DNA of 64,000 bases from Ferrimonas sp048263965 (GCF_048263965.1 NZ_JBLXDO010000010.1:78448-142447); one strand, 5' to 3'; positions 33,486 through 42,372 are shown, counted from the first letter of the stretch. Notes: generated by a model not told the origin, from the letters alone. Numbers and translations are program-made.

Positions 33486-33618
33486 AGATCACCTCCTGAA
33501 TTCAACTGTGTTCAGTCTAGACGGCGAACCCAAATCAGGCTTTGCTGTCATCGCCCTTTACCCAGGGACATCAGTTTTCTATCCTCGAACACAGAGAGAA
33601 AAGTCAGGAGTCACTCCT

Positions 33619-34173
33619 TTGCCATCACGAGGATTTACCCTCATAGAGATCGTGGTCGTCATCATTCTGCTGGCGCTGCTCGCGACAGTGGCCTTGCCAC
33701 GCTTTATCTCCCTGAATGACGATGCCCACCAGGCCCAGGCCAGAACCATCTTTGGCGCATTCAGTTCTGCGGTCGGCCAGTTTCACGGCCTGTGCATGGC
33801 CAGGGGCGGCGATATCGTTGGTCAGGGTGCCCTGGGGATTGGCGGCGGCCTCGATTTTCCGGAGTTGGGCGTCCGCTCCAGTACCCTGGGCAGTTGCTAC
33901 CCGGAGGCTGGCCTTGGAGATGGCCGAATCAGTGACTTTGCCGACTGCCTGCAGACGGTGGAGGGACTGCTCGAACCGATTCCCGAGCACAACATCAGCG
34001 CCCTGCCCCAAAACGAGGCCAGCTACCAGGACGCGGCCAACTACCACACCCTGGTGATCCATTACGCTGGTGTCCACCAGTGTGACCTCTACTATGTCGC
34101 CTCCGGTGAGGGCCTGGCCAGCCCCAGGCTCACCTATAACGGCCTGACCGGGGAGATCACCACCCGCTACTGA
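33619..34173 (+). CDS. Type IV pilin-like / pseudopilin protein
   Basis: A 184-residue prepilin-like protein. With the TTG start at 33619 the leader is only five residues, MPSRG, followed by the methylation/cleavage motif FTLIEIVVVIILLALLATVA. This is the classical class III signal cut by PilD. The AGGAG ribosome site (33606-33610) forms an inverted repeat with CTCCT right before the TTG, so translation may be modulated. The globular part has two Cys pairs (GSCYPEAG, FADCLQTV; HQCDLYY). It resembles MSHA-type minor pilins, but no other pilus gene is nearby. Confidence 0.78.
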   Translation: MPSRGFTLIEIVVVIILLALLATVALPRFISLNDDAHQAQARTIFGAFSSAVGQFHGLCMARGGDIVGQGALGIGGGLDFPELGVRSSTLGSCYPEAGLGDGRISDFADCLQTVEGLLEPIPEHNISALPQNEASYQDAANYHTLVIHYAGVHQCDLYYVASGEGLASPRLTYNGLTGEITTRY

Positions 34174-34186
34174 TGGGTTGAGAGCA

Positions 34187-34216
34187 TAAAAAAACGGGGC
34201 CTATGGCCCCGTTTCC
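34187..34216. terminator. Bidirectional terminator between pilin and nadA
   Basis: A-tract, ACGGGGCC, loop TAT, GGCCCCGT and T-tract; serves both converging genes. Confidence 0.85.
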
Positions 34217-34232
34217 TGTTATCGCCTTGGTG

Positions 34233-35297
34233 TCAGGCGTTGCCCTTTACCTGCATGCGCAGGTCGGCGGCAAAGTCCAGCATCCGGTTTAGCGGAATCA
34301 TCGCCTTTTCAGCCAGAGACTCATCCACAAACACCTCATGATCCGTCAGGTCGTCGGTGTTCAGACAGCGCTCAATGGCCTGCAGGCCGTTCATCGCCAT
34401 CCAGGGACAGTGAGCACAGCTGCGACAGGTCGCGCCATCACCGCCGGTGGGGGCCTCAAGGAAGGTTTTCTCCGGAGAGAGCTGCTGCATCTTGTAGAAG
34501 ATGCCGCGGTCGGTGGCCACGATGAAGGTGTTGTTGGGCAGCTCCTGGCTGGCCTTGATCAGCTGACTGGTGGACCCCACGGCGTCGGCAATCTCGACAA
34601 TGAAATCAGGCGACTCCGGATGCACCAGCACCGCCGCCTCGGGGTGCTGCTTCTTCAGGTCCACCAGGGCACGGTACTTGAACTCATCGTGCACCACACA
34701 GTGGCCCTGCCACATGATCATCTCGGCACCGGTCTGCTTGGCGATGTAGCCGCCCAGGTGACGGTCAGGCCCCCAGATGATCTTCTTGTCTTCGCTGTCC
34801 AGGTGCTCAACGATCTCCAGCGCAATGGAGGAGGTCACTACCCAGTCGGCACGGGCCTTCACCGCCGCCGAGGTGTTGGCGTACACCACCACGGTATGGT
34901 CAGGGTGCTGGTCGCAGAACTCACCAAATTTATCGGCGGGACAACCGATATCCAGGGAACAGGTGGCCTCAAGGGTCGGCATCAGCACCCGTTTCTCCGG
35001 GGTGAGAATCTTGGCGGTCTCCCCCATAAAGCGCACGCCCGCCACCACCAGAGTCTTGGCTGGGTGTTCGTTGCCGAAACGGGCCATCTCCAGGGAGTCA
35101 GCCACACAGCCACCGGTCTCCTCAGCCAGGGCCTGGATCTCGGGGTCGGTGTAGTAGTGCGCCACCAGAACGGCGTCTTTCTGCTTCAGCAGGGTCTTGA
35201 TGCGCTCACGATACTGCTGCTTCTCCTCATCGCTCAGCTTGGCCGGCTTGGGCGGGAAGGGATAGTGCATATCGTCCAGTTGAGGGACTTCCATCAT
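34233..35297 (-). CDS. nadA: Quinolinate synthase NadA
   Basis: NadA condenses iminoaspartate with dihydroxyacetone phosphate to quinolinate in NAD biosynthesis, using a 4Fe-4S cluster. The 354-residue product has the expected cluster Cys in EATCSLDIGCP, QGHCVVHDEF and CRSCAHCPWMAMN. It also has the substrate motif DAVLVAHYYTDPEIQ and VHPESPDF. Two adjacent ATG codons open the frame; the ribosome site is weak. It is monocistronic. Confidence 0.95.
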   Translation of the reverse strand: MMEVPQLDDMHYPFPPKPAKLSDEEKQQYRERIKTLLKQKDAVLVAHYYTDPEIQALAEETGGCVADSLEMARFGNEHPAKTLVVAGVRFMGETAKILTPEKRVLMPTLEATCSLDIGCPADKFGEFCDQHPDHTVVVYANTSAAVKARADWVVTSSIALEIVEHLDSEDKKIIWGPDRHLGGYIAKQTGAEMIMWQGHCVVHDEFKYRALVDLKKQHPEAAVLVHPESPDFIVEIADAVGSTSQLIKASQELPNNTFIVATDRGIFYKMQQLSPEKTFLEAPTGGDGATCRSCAHCPWMAMNGLQAIERCLNTDDLTDHEVFVDESLAEKAMIPLNRMLDFAADLRMQVKGNA

Positions 35298-35453
35298 GAT
35301 TCTTTACAACAGCCTCTAATTTGGGTCTGACGCCATTATACCTAATTAGAACCGCCGTGCTAAGTCACAAAATCGATTAAGAAGGACAAAACTGTCTTAA
35401 CTTTGGTGCATCAATAGGGTGGGAAATGGGCAGAAGGGCCAGAGCAGAATGCA

Positions 35454-35475
35454 GGCGGGCCCGGAAGGGCCCGCC
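35454..35475 (-). terminator. Hairpin after bkdB without a U-tract
   Basis: GGCGGGCCC-GGAA-GGGCCCGCC, a perfect 9-bp stem 20 bp past the stop at 35495. No T-run follows on the minus strand, so it may be an RNA-stabilising hairpin rather than an intrinsic terminator. Confidence 0.5.
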
Positions 35476-35494
35476 ATAAAGGGGTTCATCGAAC

Positions 35495-37072
35495 TTAGCT
35501 GAGATGGAGCATCATCTCTGCCGGGTTCTCCAGCAGCGACTTCCACAGGTTACAGAATCGGGCGATGGTGCCGCCGTCGATCACCCTGTGGTCGCCGGAC
35601 CAGCTGACCTGCATGATGGTGCGCGCTTCCACCTCGCCCTTGTCGTTGAATCTGGGCAGCGTCTGCAGCTTACCCAGGGCGACAATGGCCACCTCTGGCT
35701 TGTTGATGATGGGAGTGGCCACGGTGCCACCCAGGGCGCCGATGTTGGACACCGACAGGGTGCCATCGCGCAGGTCTTCCGGGGAAACCCGGCCATCACG
35801 GGCCGCGGTGGTGAGTCGGGTCACCTCCTGGGCCACCTCGATAATAGACTTCTCCTGCACCTTCTTGACGTTGGGTACGATGAGTCCCATCTTACCGTCC
35901 ACCGCCATGCCGATGTTGTGATCCCCCTTGTAGGTGATCTCGCTGCAGTCGTCGTTCACCTGGGCGTTCAGCACAGGGTACTCCTTGGCTGCCACAGACA
36001 TCGCCTTGATGATAAAGGGCATCAGGGTCAGCTTGATCCCCTTGTCGGCATAACGCTGCTTGAGGGAGGCGCGCAGGGCCACCAGTTCGGTCAGATCCAG
36101 CTCCTCACAATAGGTAAAGTGAGGAATGGTCTGCACCGAGGCGGTCATCTGCCTGGCCATGGCCGCCTTGATGCCGCGGATGGCTTCCACCCGGTCTTGA
36201 GAAGCGGGGGCTGCAGCTTGTACCACGGGCTGCGAAGCTGCCACTGGCTGGCTCGGACCATCCACAAAGGCCTGAATGTCCTCCTTGTAGACCCGGCCGT
36301 TCTTGCCACTGCCGGGCACCTCGGCGATATCCACATTCAGGGTCCGGGCCATGCGCCGCACCGCCGGGCTGGCCAGGGCCTTACCCTGGGCCACGGCGCC
36401 ACTGTCGGCGGCTATCTGGCGGCTCACCGGTTCAGGCGCCTGTGCCGGCACCTCTGCCGCTGGAGCAGGCTCCGCTTTGGCAGGCTCGGCCGAAGTCGCA
36501 CCACTCACCTTGAGGGAGAACAGCGGCTCATGCACCTTGGCGATCTCCCCCTTCTGGTAGTGAAGCTTGTGGATGGTGCCACTCTTCACCGCCGGGATCT
36601 GCACCAGGGCCTTATCGGTCATCACGTCACAGATGGGCTGGTCCTCGACTACCTCATCCCCTTCGCTCACCAGCCATTCGGCCACTTCACACTCGACGAT
36701 CCCCTCGCCGATGTCCGGCAGGATAAACTCCTCCACCTGCTCGCCCTGGGGGACAGCAGCAGACTCGGCCTTGGGGGCCTGTGGCTCAGGCGCCTTGGCG
36801 GGGACAGCCGGTGCGGCCACCTCAGCGCTGGCACCGTTGAGCTCCACCGAGAACAGCGGCTCATGCACCTTGGCCACCTGGCCCTTTTTGTAGTGCAGTT
36901 TGACCACCTTGCCATCGTAGGGGGCGGGGATCTCCACCAGGGCCTTGTCTGTCATCACCTCGGCGACCACCTGATCCTCTTTGATCTCGTCACCTTCGGC
37001 CACCAGCCAATCCATCACCTCACACTCGACGACACCTTCGCCGATGTCCGGCAGGATAAATTCCTTAATCAT
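35495..37072 (-). CDS. bkdB: Branched-chain alpha-keto acid dehydrogenase E2 (lipoamide acyltransferase)
   Basis: The 525-residue E2 core of the 2-oxoacid dehydrogenase complex. It has two lipoyl domains (each FILPDIGEG...MTDKAL, with the lipoylated Lys in TDKA) at residues ~1-78 and ~115-190. These are followed by the E1/E3-binding domain SPAVRRMARTLNVDIAEVPG and the acyltransferase domain ending in SWSGDHRVIDGGTIARF with the catalytic His and Asp. Alanine- and proline-rich linkers join the domains. The DIGEGVVECEV-type lipoyl domains and E1 alpha/beta partners identify the branched-chain complex. It is the last gene of the bkd operon; E3 is not encoded here. Confidence 0.92.
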   Translation of the reverse strand: MIKEFILPDIGEGVVECEVMDWLVAEGDEIKEDQVVAEVMTDKALVEIPAPYDGKVVKLHYKKGQVAKVHEPLFSVELNGASAEVAAPAVPAKAPEPQAPKAESAAVPQGEQVEEFILPDIGEGIVECEVAEWLVSEGDEVVEDQPICDVMTDKALVQIPAVKSGTIHKLHYQKGEIAKVHEPLFSLKVSGATSAEPAKAEPAPAAEVPAQAPEPVSRQIAADSGAVAQGKALASPAVRRMARTLNVDIAEVPGSGKNGRVYKEDIQAFVDGPSQPVAASQPVVQAAAPASQDRVEAIRGIKAAMARQMTASVQTIPHFTYCEELDLTELVALRASLKQRYADKGIKLTLMPFIIKAMSVAAKEYPVLNAQVNDDCSEITYKGDHNIGMAVDGKMGLIVPNVKKVQEKSIIEVAQEVTRLTTAARDGRVSPEDLRDGTLSVSNIGALGGTVATPIINKPEVAIVALGKLQTLPRFNDKGEVEARTIMQVSWSGDHRVIDGGTIARFCNLWKSLLENPAEMMLHLS

Positions 37073-37083
37073 GCTGCGCTCCC

Positions 37084-38061
37084 TTAAAACTCTACGCTGG
37101 CCTTGATGGCTTCAAAGATCTTCAGATGATCCGCCATATGCGCCTGCTCCAGCGCCAGGGGGTATGGAGTGTCCATGCCACACACCCGGGCGATGGGGGA
37201 CTCCAGATGCAGGAAGCACTCCTGCTGAATGGTGGCGGCGATTTCGCCGGCAAAACCGCCGGTGATGGGCGCTTCATGGCTCACCAGCAAACGGCCGGTC
37301 TTGCATACCGACTTGGCCACGGTGTCCACGTCCCAGGGCAGCAGGGTACGCAGGTCGATGATCTCACAGCTGATGCCGATGTCGGCTGCCATCTTGGCGG
37401 CCTTCTCAATCAGCTCCATCTGGGCACCCCAGCCCAGCAGGGTGATGTCGCTGCCGCTCTGTACCACCTCTGCCTTGGAGAGGCTGATGGTGTACTCGCC
37501 CTCGGGCACCTCGCCCACGGAGGCTCGGTAGAGACGTTTGGGCTCGAAGAACACCACAGGGTTGTCGTCGCGGATAGAGGCCAACAGCAATCCCTTGGCC
37601 TCATAGGGATTACGCGGCACCACAATTTTCAGCCCTGGGGTGTGGGTAAAGTAGGCCTCCGGGGACTGGGAGTGGTAGTGACCGCCGGCGATGCCACCGC
37701 CATAGGGGGTGCGCACGGTCAGGCGGCCGACGTCAAACTCGTTGCCGGAGCGGTAACGGAACTTGGCGGACTCGTTAACCAACTGGTCAAAGGCCGGGAA
37801 GATGTAGTCGGCAAATTGGATCTCGGCGATGGCGGTGCTGCCCTGGGCAGCCAGACCATTGGCAAAGCCGATGATCCCCTGCTCGGTGAGCGGGGTGTTG
37901 AAGCAACGCTCCTTGCCGTACTTCTCCTGCAGTTTGGAGGTGGCGCGGAACACGCCGCCGAAGTGGCCGACGTCCTCACCAAACACCACGGCGGAGTCAT
38001 CGGTGGCCATGGCGATGTCCATGGCGCTGTTGATCGCTTGTAACAGGTTCATCTGGGCCAT
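37084..38061 (-). CDS. bkdA2: Branched-chain alpha-keto acid dehydrogenase E1 beta
   Basis: A 325-residue transketolase-like E1 beta subunit that decarboxylates keto acids from valine, leucine and isoleucine with thiamine diphosphate. Recognisable segments are VFGEDVGHFGGVFRATSKLQ, NTPLTEQGIIGFANGLAAQG, RTPYGGGIAGGHYHSQSPEA and the C-terminal MDTPYPLALE. It is 3 bp after bkdA1 and 11 bp before bkdB, so all three are one transcript. Confidence 0.93.
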   Translation of the reverse strand: MAQMNLLQAINSAMDIAMATDDSAVVFGEDVGHFGGVFRATSKLQEKYGKERCFNTPLTEQGIIGFANGLAAQGSTAIAEIQFADYIFPAFDQLVNESAKFRYRSGNEFDVGRLTVRTPYGGGIAGGHYHSQSPEAYFTHTPGLKIVVPRNPYEAKGLLLASIRDDNPVVFFEPKRLYRASVGEVPEGEYTISLSKAEVVQSGSDITLLGWGAQMELIEKAAKMAADIGISCEIIDLRTLLPWDVDTVAKSVCKTGRLLVSHEAPITGGFAGEIAATIQQECFLHLESPIARVCGMDTPYPLALEQAHMADHLKIFEAIKASVEF

Positions 38062-38064
38062 GGG

Positions 38065-39240
38065 TTACGCCTCCTTGCCACTGTCTGCGGGGTAGTGGTC
38101 GGGGTAACGAGCCATGTGATCCCGGGTCTCTTGCAGTTGTTTCTCCAGGTGCTCGGGTACGGTGTCGTACACGTCGGTCACCAGGGTATCGTAGGCGGGT
38201 TTGGGCAGGGTTTCCGCCACCTTCACCGCCGCCAGCACCTCCTTGCGGTACTGGTCATAGAGGGCCTCGTCCTGCTCCTCACTCCACCAGCCCTGGGCCA
38301 GCAGCCACAGTTTGAAGCGCAGCACAGGGTCGTGCTCGCGCCACTTGGCCTCCTCCTCACGGGAGCGGTAGCCGGAGGGATCGTCTGAGCTGGAGTGCGC
38401 TCCCAGGCGGTAGCTCATTGCCTCAATCAGCACCGGCTTGTTCTCCGCCACGGCGATGGCGCGGGCCTGCTGAGTGGCGGCCAGTACCGCCAGCATGTCG
38501 TTGCCGTCCACCCGGATGGTGTTGATGCCATACCCCACACCACGGGGGGCGATGCCGTCGCCGGCAAACTGCTCTGAGGTGGGGGTGGAGATGGCGTAAC
38601 CATTGTTGCGGCAGAAGAAGATGGCCGGGCAGTTGAGCACCGCCGCCATGTTCAAACCGGCGTGGAAGTCGCCCTCGGACGCGGCGCCTTCACCGAAGTA
38701 ACACAGGGTCACCGCCTCTTTACCCGCCCGCTTCTGACCATAGGCGTAGCCGGCGGCCTGGGGGATCTGGGTGCCCAGAGGCGAGGAGACCGTCATGTAG
38801 TTGAGCTCGTTGCTGCCGTAGTGGATCGGCATCTGACGGCCCTTACCCAGGTCCTTCACATTGGAGAACATCTGGTTCATGAACTGCTCGGTGGTAAAAC
38901 CGCGATATCGCAGGGCGGCCTGTTCACGGTACTGGGCCATGATCATGTCATCCTGGCCCAGGGCTGCGGCGCTGCCCACCACGGCGGCTTCTTCGCCGAT
39001 GCAGGTCATGTAGAAGCTGATGCGGCCCTGACGCTGGGCGGCCAACATCCGCTCATCCAGCACCCGGGTAAACACCGCGGTGTCGTAGATTTTGAGCGCC
39101 AGTTCCTGATCAATGTCAGGCAGGGTGGCGCCGGGGTAAGGGGTTCCGTCGGACTGCAAGATCTTAAGTTCAGGGATCTTCAAAGCGTGACCCGAGGTCA
39201 TGACCGCCTTGTGCACCTGATGCTGAGGTTCGAGGCTCAT
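38065..39240 (-). CDS. bkdA1: Branched-chain alpha-keto acid dehydrogenase E1 alpha
   Basis: A 391-residue E1 alpha subunit. The thiamine diphosphate/Mg motif is YFGEGAASEGDFHAGLNMAA ending in CRNNGYAIST. The substrate motif is FYMTCIGEEAAVVGSAAALG and the conserved loop SYRLGAHSSSDDPSGYRSRE. The ATG at 39240 is preferred (GGAAG seven bases upstream); the upstream frame has no homologous look. First gene of the bkd operon; an 18-bp palindrome lies 53 bp upstream. Confidence 0.93.
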   Translation of the reverse strand: MSLEPQHQVHKAVMTSGHALKIPELKILQSDGTPYPGATLPDIDQELALKIYDTAVFTRVLDERMLAAQRQGRISFYMTCIGEEAAVVGSAAALGQDDMIMAQYREQAALRYRGFTTEQFMNQMFSNVKDLGKGRQMPIHYGSNELNYMTVSSPLGTQIPQAAGYAYGQKRAGKEAVTLCYFGEGAASEGDFHAGLNMAAVLNCPAIFFCRNNGYAISTPTSEQFAGDGIAPRGVGYGINTIRVDGNDMLAVLAATQQARAIAVAENKPVLIEAMSYRLGAHSSSDDPSGYRSREEEAKWREHDPVLRFKLWLLAQGWWSEEQDEALYDQYRKEVLAAVKVAETLPKPAYDTLVTDVYDTVPEHLEKQLQETRDHMARYPDHYPADSGKEA

Positions 39241-39292
39241 TATTTCGCTTCCGTCTTGTGTCTGGGGCCAACATCCGTGGCCGTTTATTATC

Positions 39293-39310
39293 TCCGGACC
39301 TAGGTCCGGA
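39293..39310. promoter_or_regulatory. 18-bp perfect palindrome upstream of bkdA1
   Basis: TCCGGACCTAGGTCCGGA is fully self-complementary with no spacer, 53 bp upstream of the bkdA1 start. It has the look of an operator for a dimeric repressor. It does not match the LiuR-type or PsrA-type motifs as I know them. Confidence 0.55.
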
Positions 39311-39370
39311 ATTGTTATGTTTGGGCTAAGGTTACTGCCTGCCCAGAGGGTGCTCAAGGCGAGAGCCATC

Positions 39371-39386
39371 CATGATCGCGATCACA
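39371..39386. promoter_or_regulatory. CRP-like site upstream of bkdA1
   Basis: CATGATCGCGATCACA; read against TGTGA-N6-TCACA it keeps TGA and a full TCACA, with the GATC extensions often seen in strong CRP sites. It lies about 131 bp upstream of bkdA1, between the bkd operon and the end of astE. Confidence 0.45.
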
Positions 39387-39475
39387 CTTTGTCAGCTGTA
39401 TCGCAATATTTACAGTGACTTCTCATCAAAGCGCCCTACAGGTGATTCTATCTGTAGAGCGCCCCGGCACCGAAT

Positions 39476-40522
39476 CTACTCAAATCTGTCGTCTATCTCT
39501 GTGGGCACCACGGTCAGCAGCGCCCTCTGGCCGATGGCCACGTTGGCGTTGGGGAAGATGATCGACTCCGCCACCTCCCCAACCCTCACCTCCAACTCGC
39601 CATCGTTGGCCAGCAGATGGCCCGGGGCAAACTCGGTGAAGTTGGCCTGATCGTCGGCAAAGGTGAACTGAAAATCCTCATGGTGCTTGTTCACCACCTG
39701 GCTCACATCGAACACCACGCTCTGTTCCAGGGGCGGGTACTCCAGCGCCTCGGCGGCAATCAACCTGGCCAGCTGGGCCTTGCACGCCTCGAAGCGGCTC
39801 ATGTCGTTGTGGCCAAAGGGGAACACCTTGCCCAGCTCCACGGTAAAAGCATCGGCGCCAAACTCGTTGGAGGAGAAGTAGCTGTAGGTGGTGGTGGGGT
39901 TGTGAGACAGCAGTATGGTCTCCACGCCACACCCGGCCAGGAATCGAATCTGCTCGATGCTCCAGGGACGCCCCGGGCGGTAGGGATAAACCGCAAACTT
40001 CTCCCGCTGGGAGTCACGGATGGCGGTATGCAGGTCGTAGTGGAACCGCTTGCGCCCCGGCTCCTTGAAAAACTCTCTGACCGTCTGCTCCAGCAAAGCG
40101 GCGCGACGCTTCTCGTCGTTGGGCTCTCCCTTGGCGTGGGCACCACTGAACAACCGGTTCATGTTCTCTGCCACGCCCCGGGTGCCATTGACCATCGCCT
40201 GGGTATTGCCCAGTTGCACCAGCAGCCGCTGGCGACAGGTGAGGCTGCCATCGATGATGGCGTTCACCAGATCATTCACCAGCTCTATGGGAGCGGTCTC
40301 ATTGCCGTGGACACCACAGGAAAGCACAATGTCGCTGTCGCCGGGCTCAGCCGGTTCGATGGCCAGGATGCCGGTGTCGATGAGGGTCAGTAGGGTGCCG
40401 TCGGCCAGTGTGCGGCTTTGCGGCTGCTTGCGGGGATGGGGATGGGCCAAGGTCAGCGCCAAAAGATCCTGGTGTTCAAATAACACGTCGCACTCCAATT
40501 GCTTTTTTCTTGTGCCGGCCAT
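39476..40522 (-). CDS. astE: Succinylglutamate desuccinylase AstE
   Basis: AstE completes the arginine succinyltransferase pathway, releasing glutamate and succinate. The 348-residue zinc hydrolase has the metal ligands in SCGVHGNETAPIEL (His and Glu) and FHYDLHTAIRDS (His), plus NPTTTYSYFSSNEFGADAF and the catalytic Glu in FTVELGKVFPFG. No other ast gene is beside it. It is upstream of the bkd operon on the same strand. Confidence 0.92.
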   Translation of the reverse strand: MAGTRKKQLECDVLFEHQDLLALTLAHPHPRKQPQSRTLADGTLLTLIDTGILAIEPAEPGDSDIVLSCGVHGNETAPIELVNDLVNAIIDGSLTCRQRLLVQLGNTQAMVNGTRGVAENMNRLFSGAHAKGEPNDEKRRAALLEQTVREFFKEPGRKRFHYDLHTAIRDSQREKFAVYPYRPGRPWSIEQIRFLAGCGVETILLSHNPTTTYSYFSSNEFGADAFTVELGKVFPFGHNDMSRFEACKAQLARLIAAEALEYPPLEQSVVFDVSQVVNKHHEDFQFTFADDQANFTEFAPGHLLANDGELEVRVGEVAESIIFPNANVAIGQRALLTVVPTEIDDRFE

Positions 40523-40654
40523 TGTAGCCTCAGAAGCGGGAAAGCGGCACCCCGGACGATTAAGATTCGGGGTTGCAATCTGTCATGGAGCTGATACAGT
40601 TTACGGACATTTGGACGTTTAGCCGTCTAGAAATCCAGATTAAGGAGTCAGGTT

Positions 40655-41137
40655 ATGGCCATTGCCACCTTCGGTGCAGGATGTTTTTGGGGTGTAGAGC
40701 AGTTCTTCAAGGAGCTCGATGGCGTGACTTCGGCGGTGTGTGGCTACATGGGCGGCCAGCAGGACAACCCCAGCTATGAGCAGGTAAAAACAGGAGAATC
40801 CGGCCACGCCGAAGTGGTGCAGGTGGAGTTCGATGAATCCAGGATCAGCTATCAGCAACTGCTGGATACCTTCTGGCAGTTCCACAACCCCACCACGGTG
40901 AATCAGCAGGGTGAGGATCATGGCAGCCAGTACCGCAGTGTGGTGTTCTTCCACGACGACACCCAGCGTGACACCGCAGAGGCCTCCAAGGCACACCAAC
41001 AGGCAGAGGGATATTGGAAAGAGAAGACCATAGTCACCGCCATCGAACCGGTAACCACCTTCTTCCGCGCCGAAGAGTACCACCAGGGCTACTTCGACAA
41101 GCACGACCTGCCCAGCTGCCACATCGCACTGTACTGA
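40655..41137 (+). CDS. msrA: Peptide-methionine (S)-S-oxide reductase MsrA
   Basis: Repairs oxidised methionine. The 160-residue product has the catalytic motif GAGCFWGVEQ near the N-terminus, GYMGGQQDNPSYEQV, GHAEVVQVEFD and AEEYHQGYFDKH. The resolving Cys may be the one in LPSCHIALY. AAGGAG stands eight bases before the start. Single gene. Confidence 0.95.
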   Translation: MAIATFGAGCFWGVEQFFKELDGVTSAVCGYMGGQQDNPSYEQVKTGESGHAEVVQVEFDESRISYQQLLDTFWQFHNPTTVNQQGEDHGSQYRSVVFFHDDTQRDTAEASKAHQQAEGYWKEKTIVTAIEPVTTFFRAEEYHQGYFDKHDLPSCHIALY

Positions 41138-41177
41138 GGCAGACCTCTCGACCAAGCCGCTGCTTCCGGCCTGAGCG

Positions 41178-41687
41178 CTAAAGGGTCAGGGGAAGCACCG
41201 CTATGGGGGGGCGCTCAAAGGTAAGATCCCACAACTGCCTCGCCTCGTTGAAGTGGCGCCGGGTGCACTGAAAGCCAAATTTCTCCAGGATCCTCGCGGA
41301 TGCGGCATTCTGCTCAAAGGCTTCCGCCACCAGAGGCGCATCGGGGTGGTGCTCCGCCACCCAGAGCATCAGCGCCGCCATTGAGGCACTGCCCAGTCCC
41401 TGTCCCCAGTAACGTCGGGCCAGCTTATAGCCCACCTCGTAGTGGGCGCTCTCCCCCCGGTAGAAGGCGGCGGTACCTACGCTGCCGAGAACGGGGTGTT
41501 CCACCACCCACAGCTTCAATCCCTCGGGGTCGTCGTACCCCGCCAGCAAACTTGGCATCTGCTGCTGGATCTGCGCCAGTGTCTGCGGGCCGCGGTCGGT
41601 AAAGCGCATCACTTGTGGGTCGCGCTCCAGCTCATAAAGCCACTGCTCATCCTCCGCCGTCAGTGGCCTGAGGCTCAATTCGGTCAA
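41178..41687 (-). CDS. GNAT-family N-acetyltransferase (RimJ/RimL type)
   Basis: A 169-residue acetyltransferase with the acetyl-CoA loop RYWGQGLGSASMAALMLW and strand VEHPVLGSVGTAAFYRG. The C-terminal FEQNAASARILEKFGFQCTR is typical of RimJ/RimL proteins. The start codon is TTG at 41687, supported by a strong AAGGAG. The acceptor substrate is unknown. It follows the hypothetical gene at 41698 by 10 bp. Confidence 0.8.
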   Translation of the reverse strand: MTELSLRPLTAEDEQWLYELERDPQVMRFTDRGPQTLAQIQQQMPSLLAGYDDPEGLKLWVVEHPVLGSVGTAAFYRGESAHYEVGYKLARRYWGQGLGSASMAALMLWVAEHHPDAPLVAEAFEQNAASARILEKFGFQCTRRHFNEARQLWDLTFERPPIAVLPLTL

Positions 41688-41697
41688 GACTTTCTCC

Positions 41698-42105
41698 TTA
41701 GTTCTGCTCCGGGGTTTCGATGCGATCTGCCACTACCCTGCCCTGCTCTATCTCCAGCACCCGGGCCCGTTCATAGATCAGCTTAAAATCCAGTTCCGGT
41801 TTGCAGTCCAGCAGCTCCCCCTGGGGTAGGAGCAACTCCCCGCTGAACCAATGGGCAAACACCGGGCCGTCGGTGAGCCGGTACTTCCCCCTGATCTCCT
41901 TCAGATACAACTGGCCCGATTCTATGGTCCAGGTACCCAGGTATTCACGCCAGCAACAGGAGGACAGCAGGGCTCTGTCCACCGCCTCCCACTCGGCTTC
42001 GGCACGCGCCGCGACGCCCTGCCCAAGCTCCGGCAGCAACGGCCAATCATCGAGAACATGAAACTCACCATCAAGATAGATAAAATCGGGAGTCTGTGCG
42101 GTCAT
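41698..42105 (-). CDS. Conserved-looking hypothetical protein
   Basis: A 135-residue soluble protein I do not recognise. It is acidic, has adjacent Cys residues (LLSSCCWREYLGTWTIE) and reads like a compact beta-rich domain (GQLYLKEIRGKYRLTDGPVF). A clear AGGAG precedes the ATG. It lies between a 25-codon mini-gene and the acetyltransferase, probably in one short operon. Confidence 0.6.
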   Translation of the reverse strand: MTAQTPDFIYLDGEFHVLDDWPLLPELGQGVAARAEAEWEAVDRALLSSCCWREYLGTWTIESGQLYLKEIRGKYRLTDGPVFAHWFSGELLLPQGELLDCKPELDFKLIYERARVLEIEQGRVVADRIETPEQN

Positions 42106-42135
42106 CGGCCTTCTCCTTTACATCCTCAAAACTGG

Positions 42136-42213
42136 CTACTTGGAAATCGATGCGCCTTCCAGGGTGGCGATGGCACTCATCACCTCCAGGCCGCTCATGG
42201 AATTCGTTGACAT
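42136..42213 (-). CDS. Candidate 25-residue small protein or leader peptide
   Basis: A mini-gene with the ideal spacing AAGGA-N6-ATG encodes MSTNSMSGLEVMSAIATLEG followed by ASISK and a stop. It ends 30 bp before the hypothetical gene at 42105. No signal or membrane segment is seen. It could be a translated small protein, a leader, or chance; the strong ribosome site and tight linkage are the support. Confidence 0.4.
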   Translation of the reverse strand: MSTNSMSGLEVMSAIATLEGASISK

Positions 42214-42325
42214 TACTGGTCCTTGTCTGCTCTGCCTAATCCTCAGGCAACAACTCACTCATTCACCATGCCTTTATCACGACACCTCTGGCAAGCCGTC
42301 TGGCCACCTGCTGTGGCATTACTCC

Positions 42326-42356
42326 AAAAAAAAACGGCAGCCCAGGGCTGCCGTTT
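42326..42356 (-). terminator. Rho-independent terminator after pgm
   Basis: On the minus strand ACGGCAGCCC-T-GGGCTGCCGT-like stem of about 9 bp followed by nine T; 16 bp past the pgm stop. The A-tract on the other side could make it bidirectional. Confidence 0.85.
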
Positions 42357-42372
42357 TCTGCATCGCTGTGCC

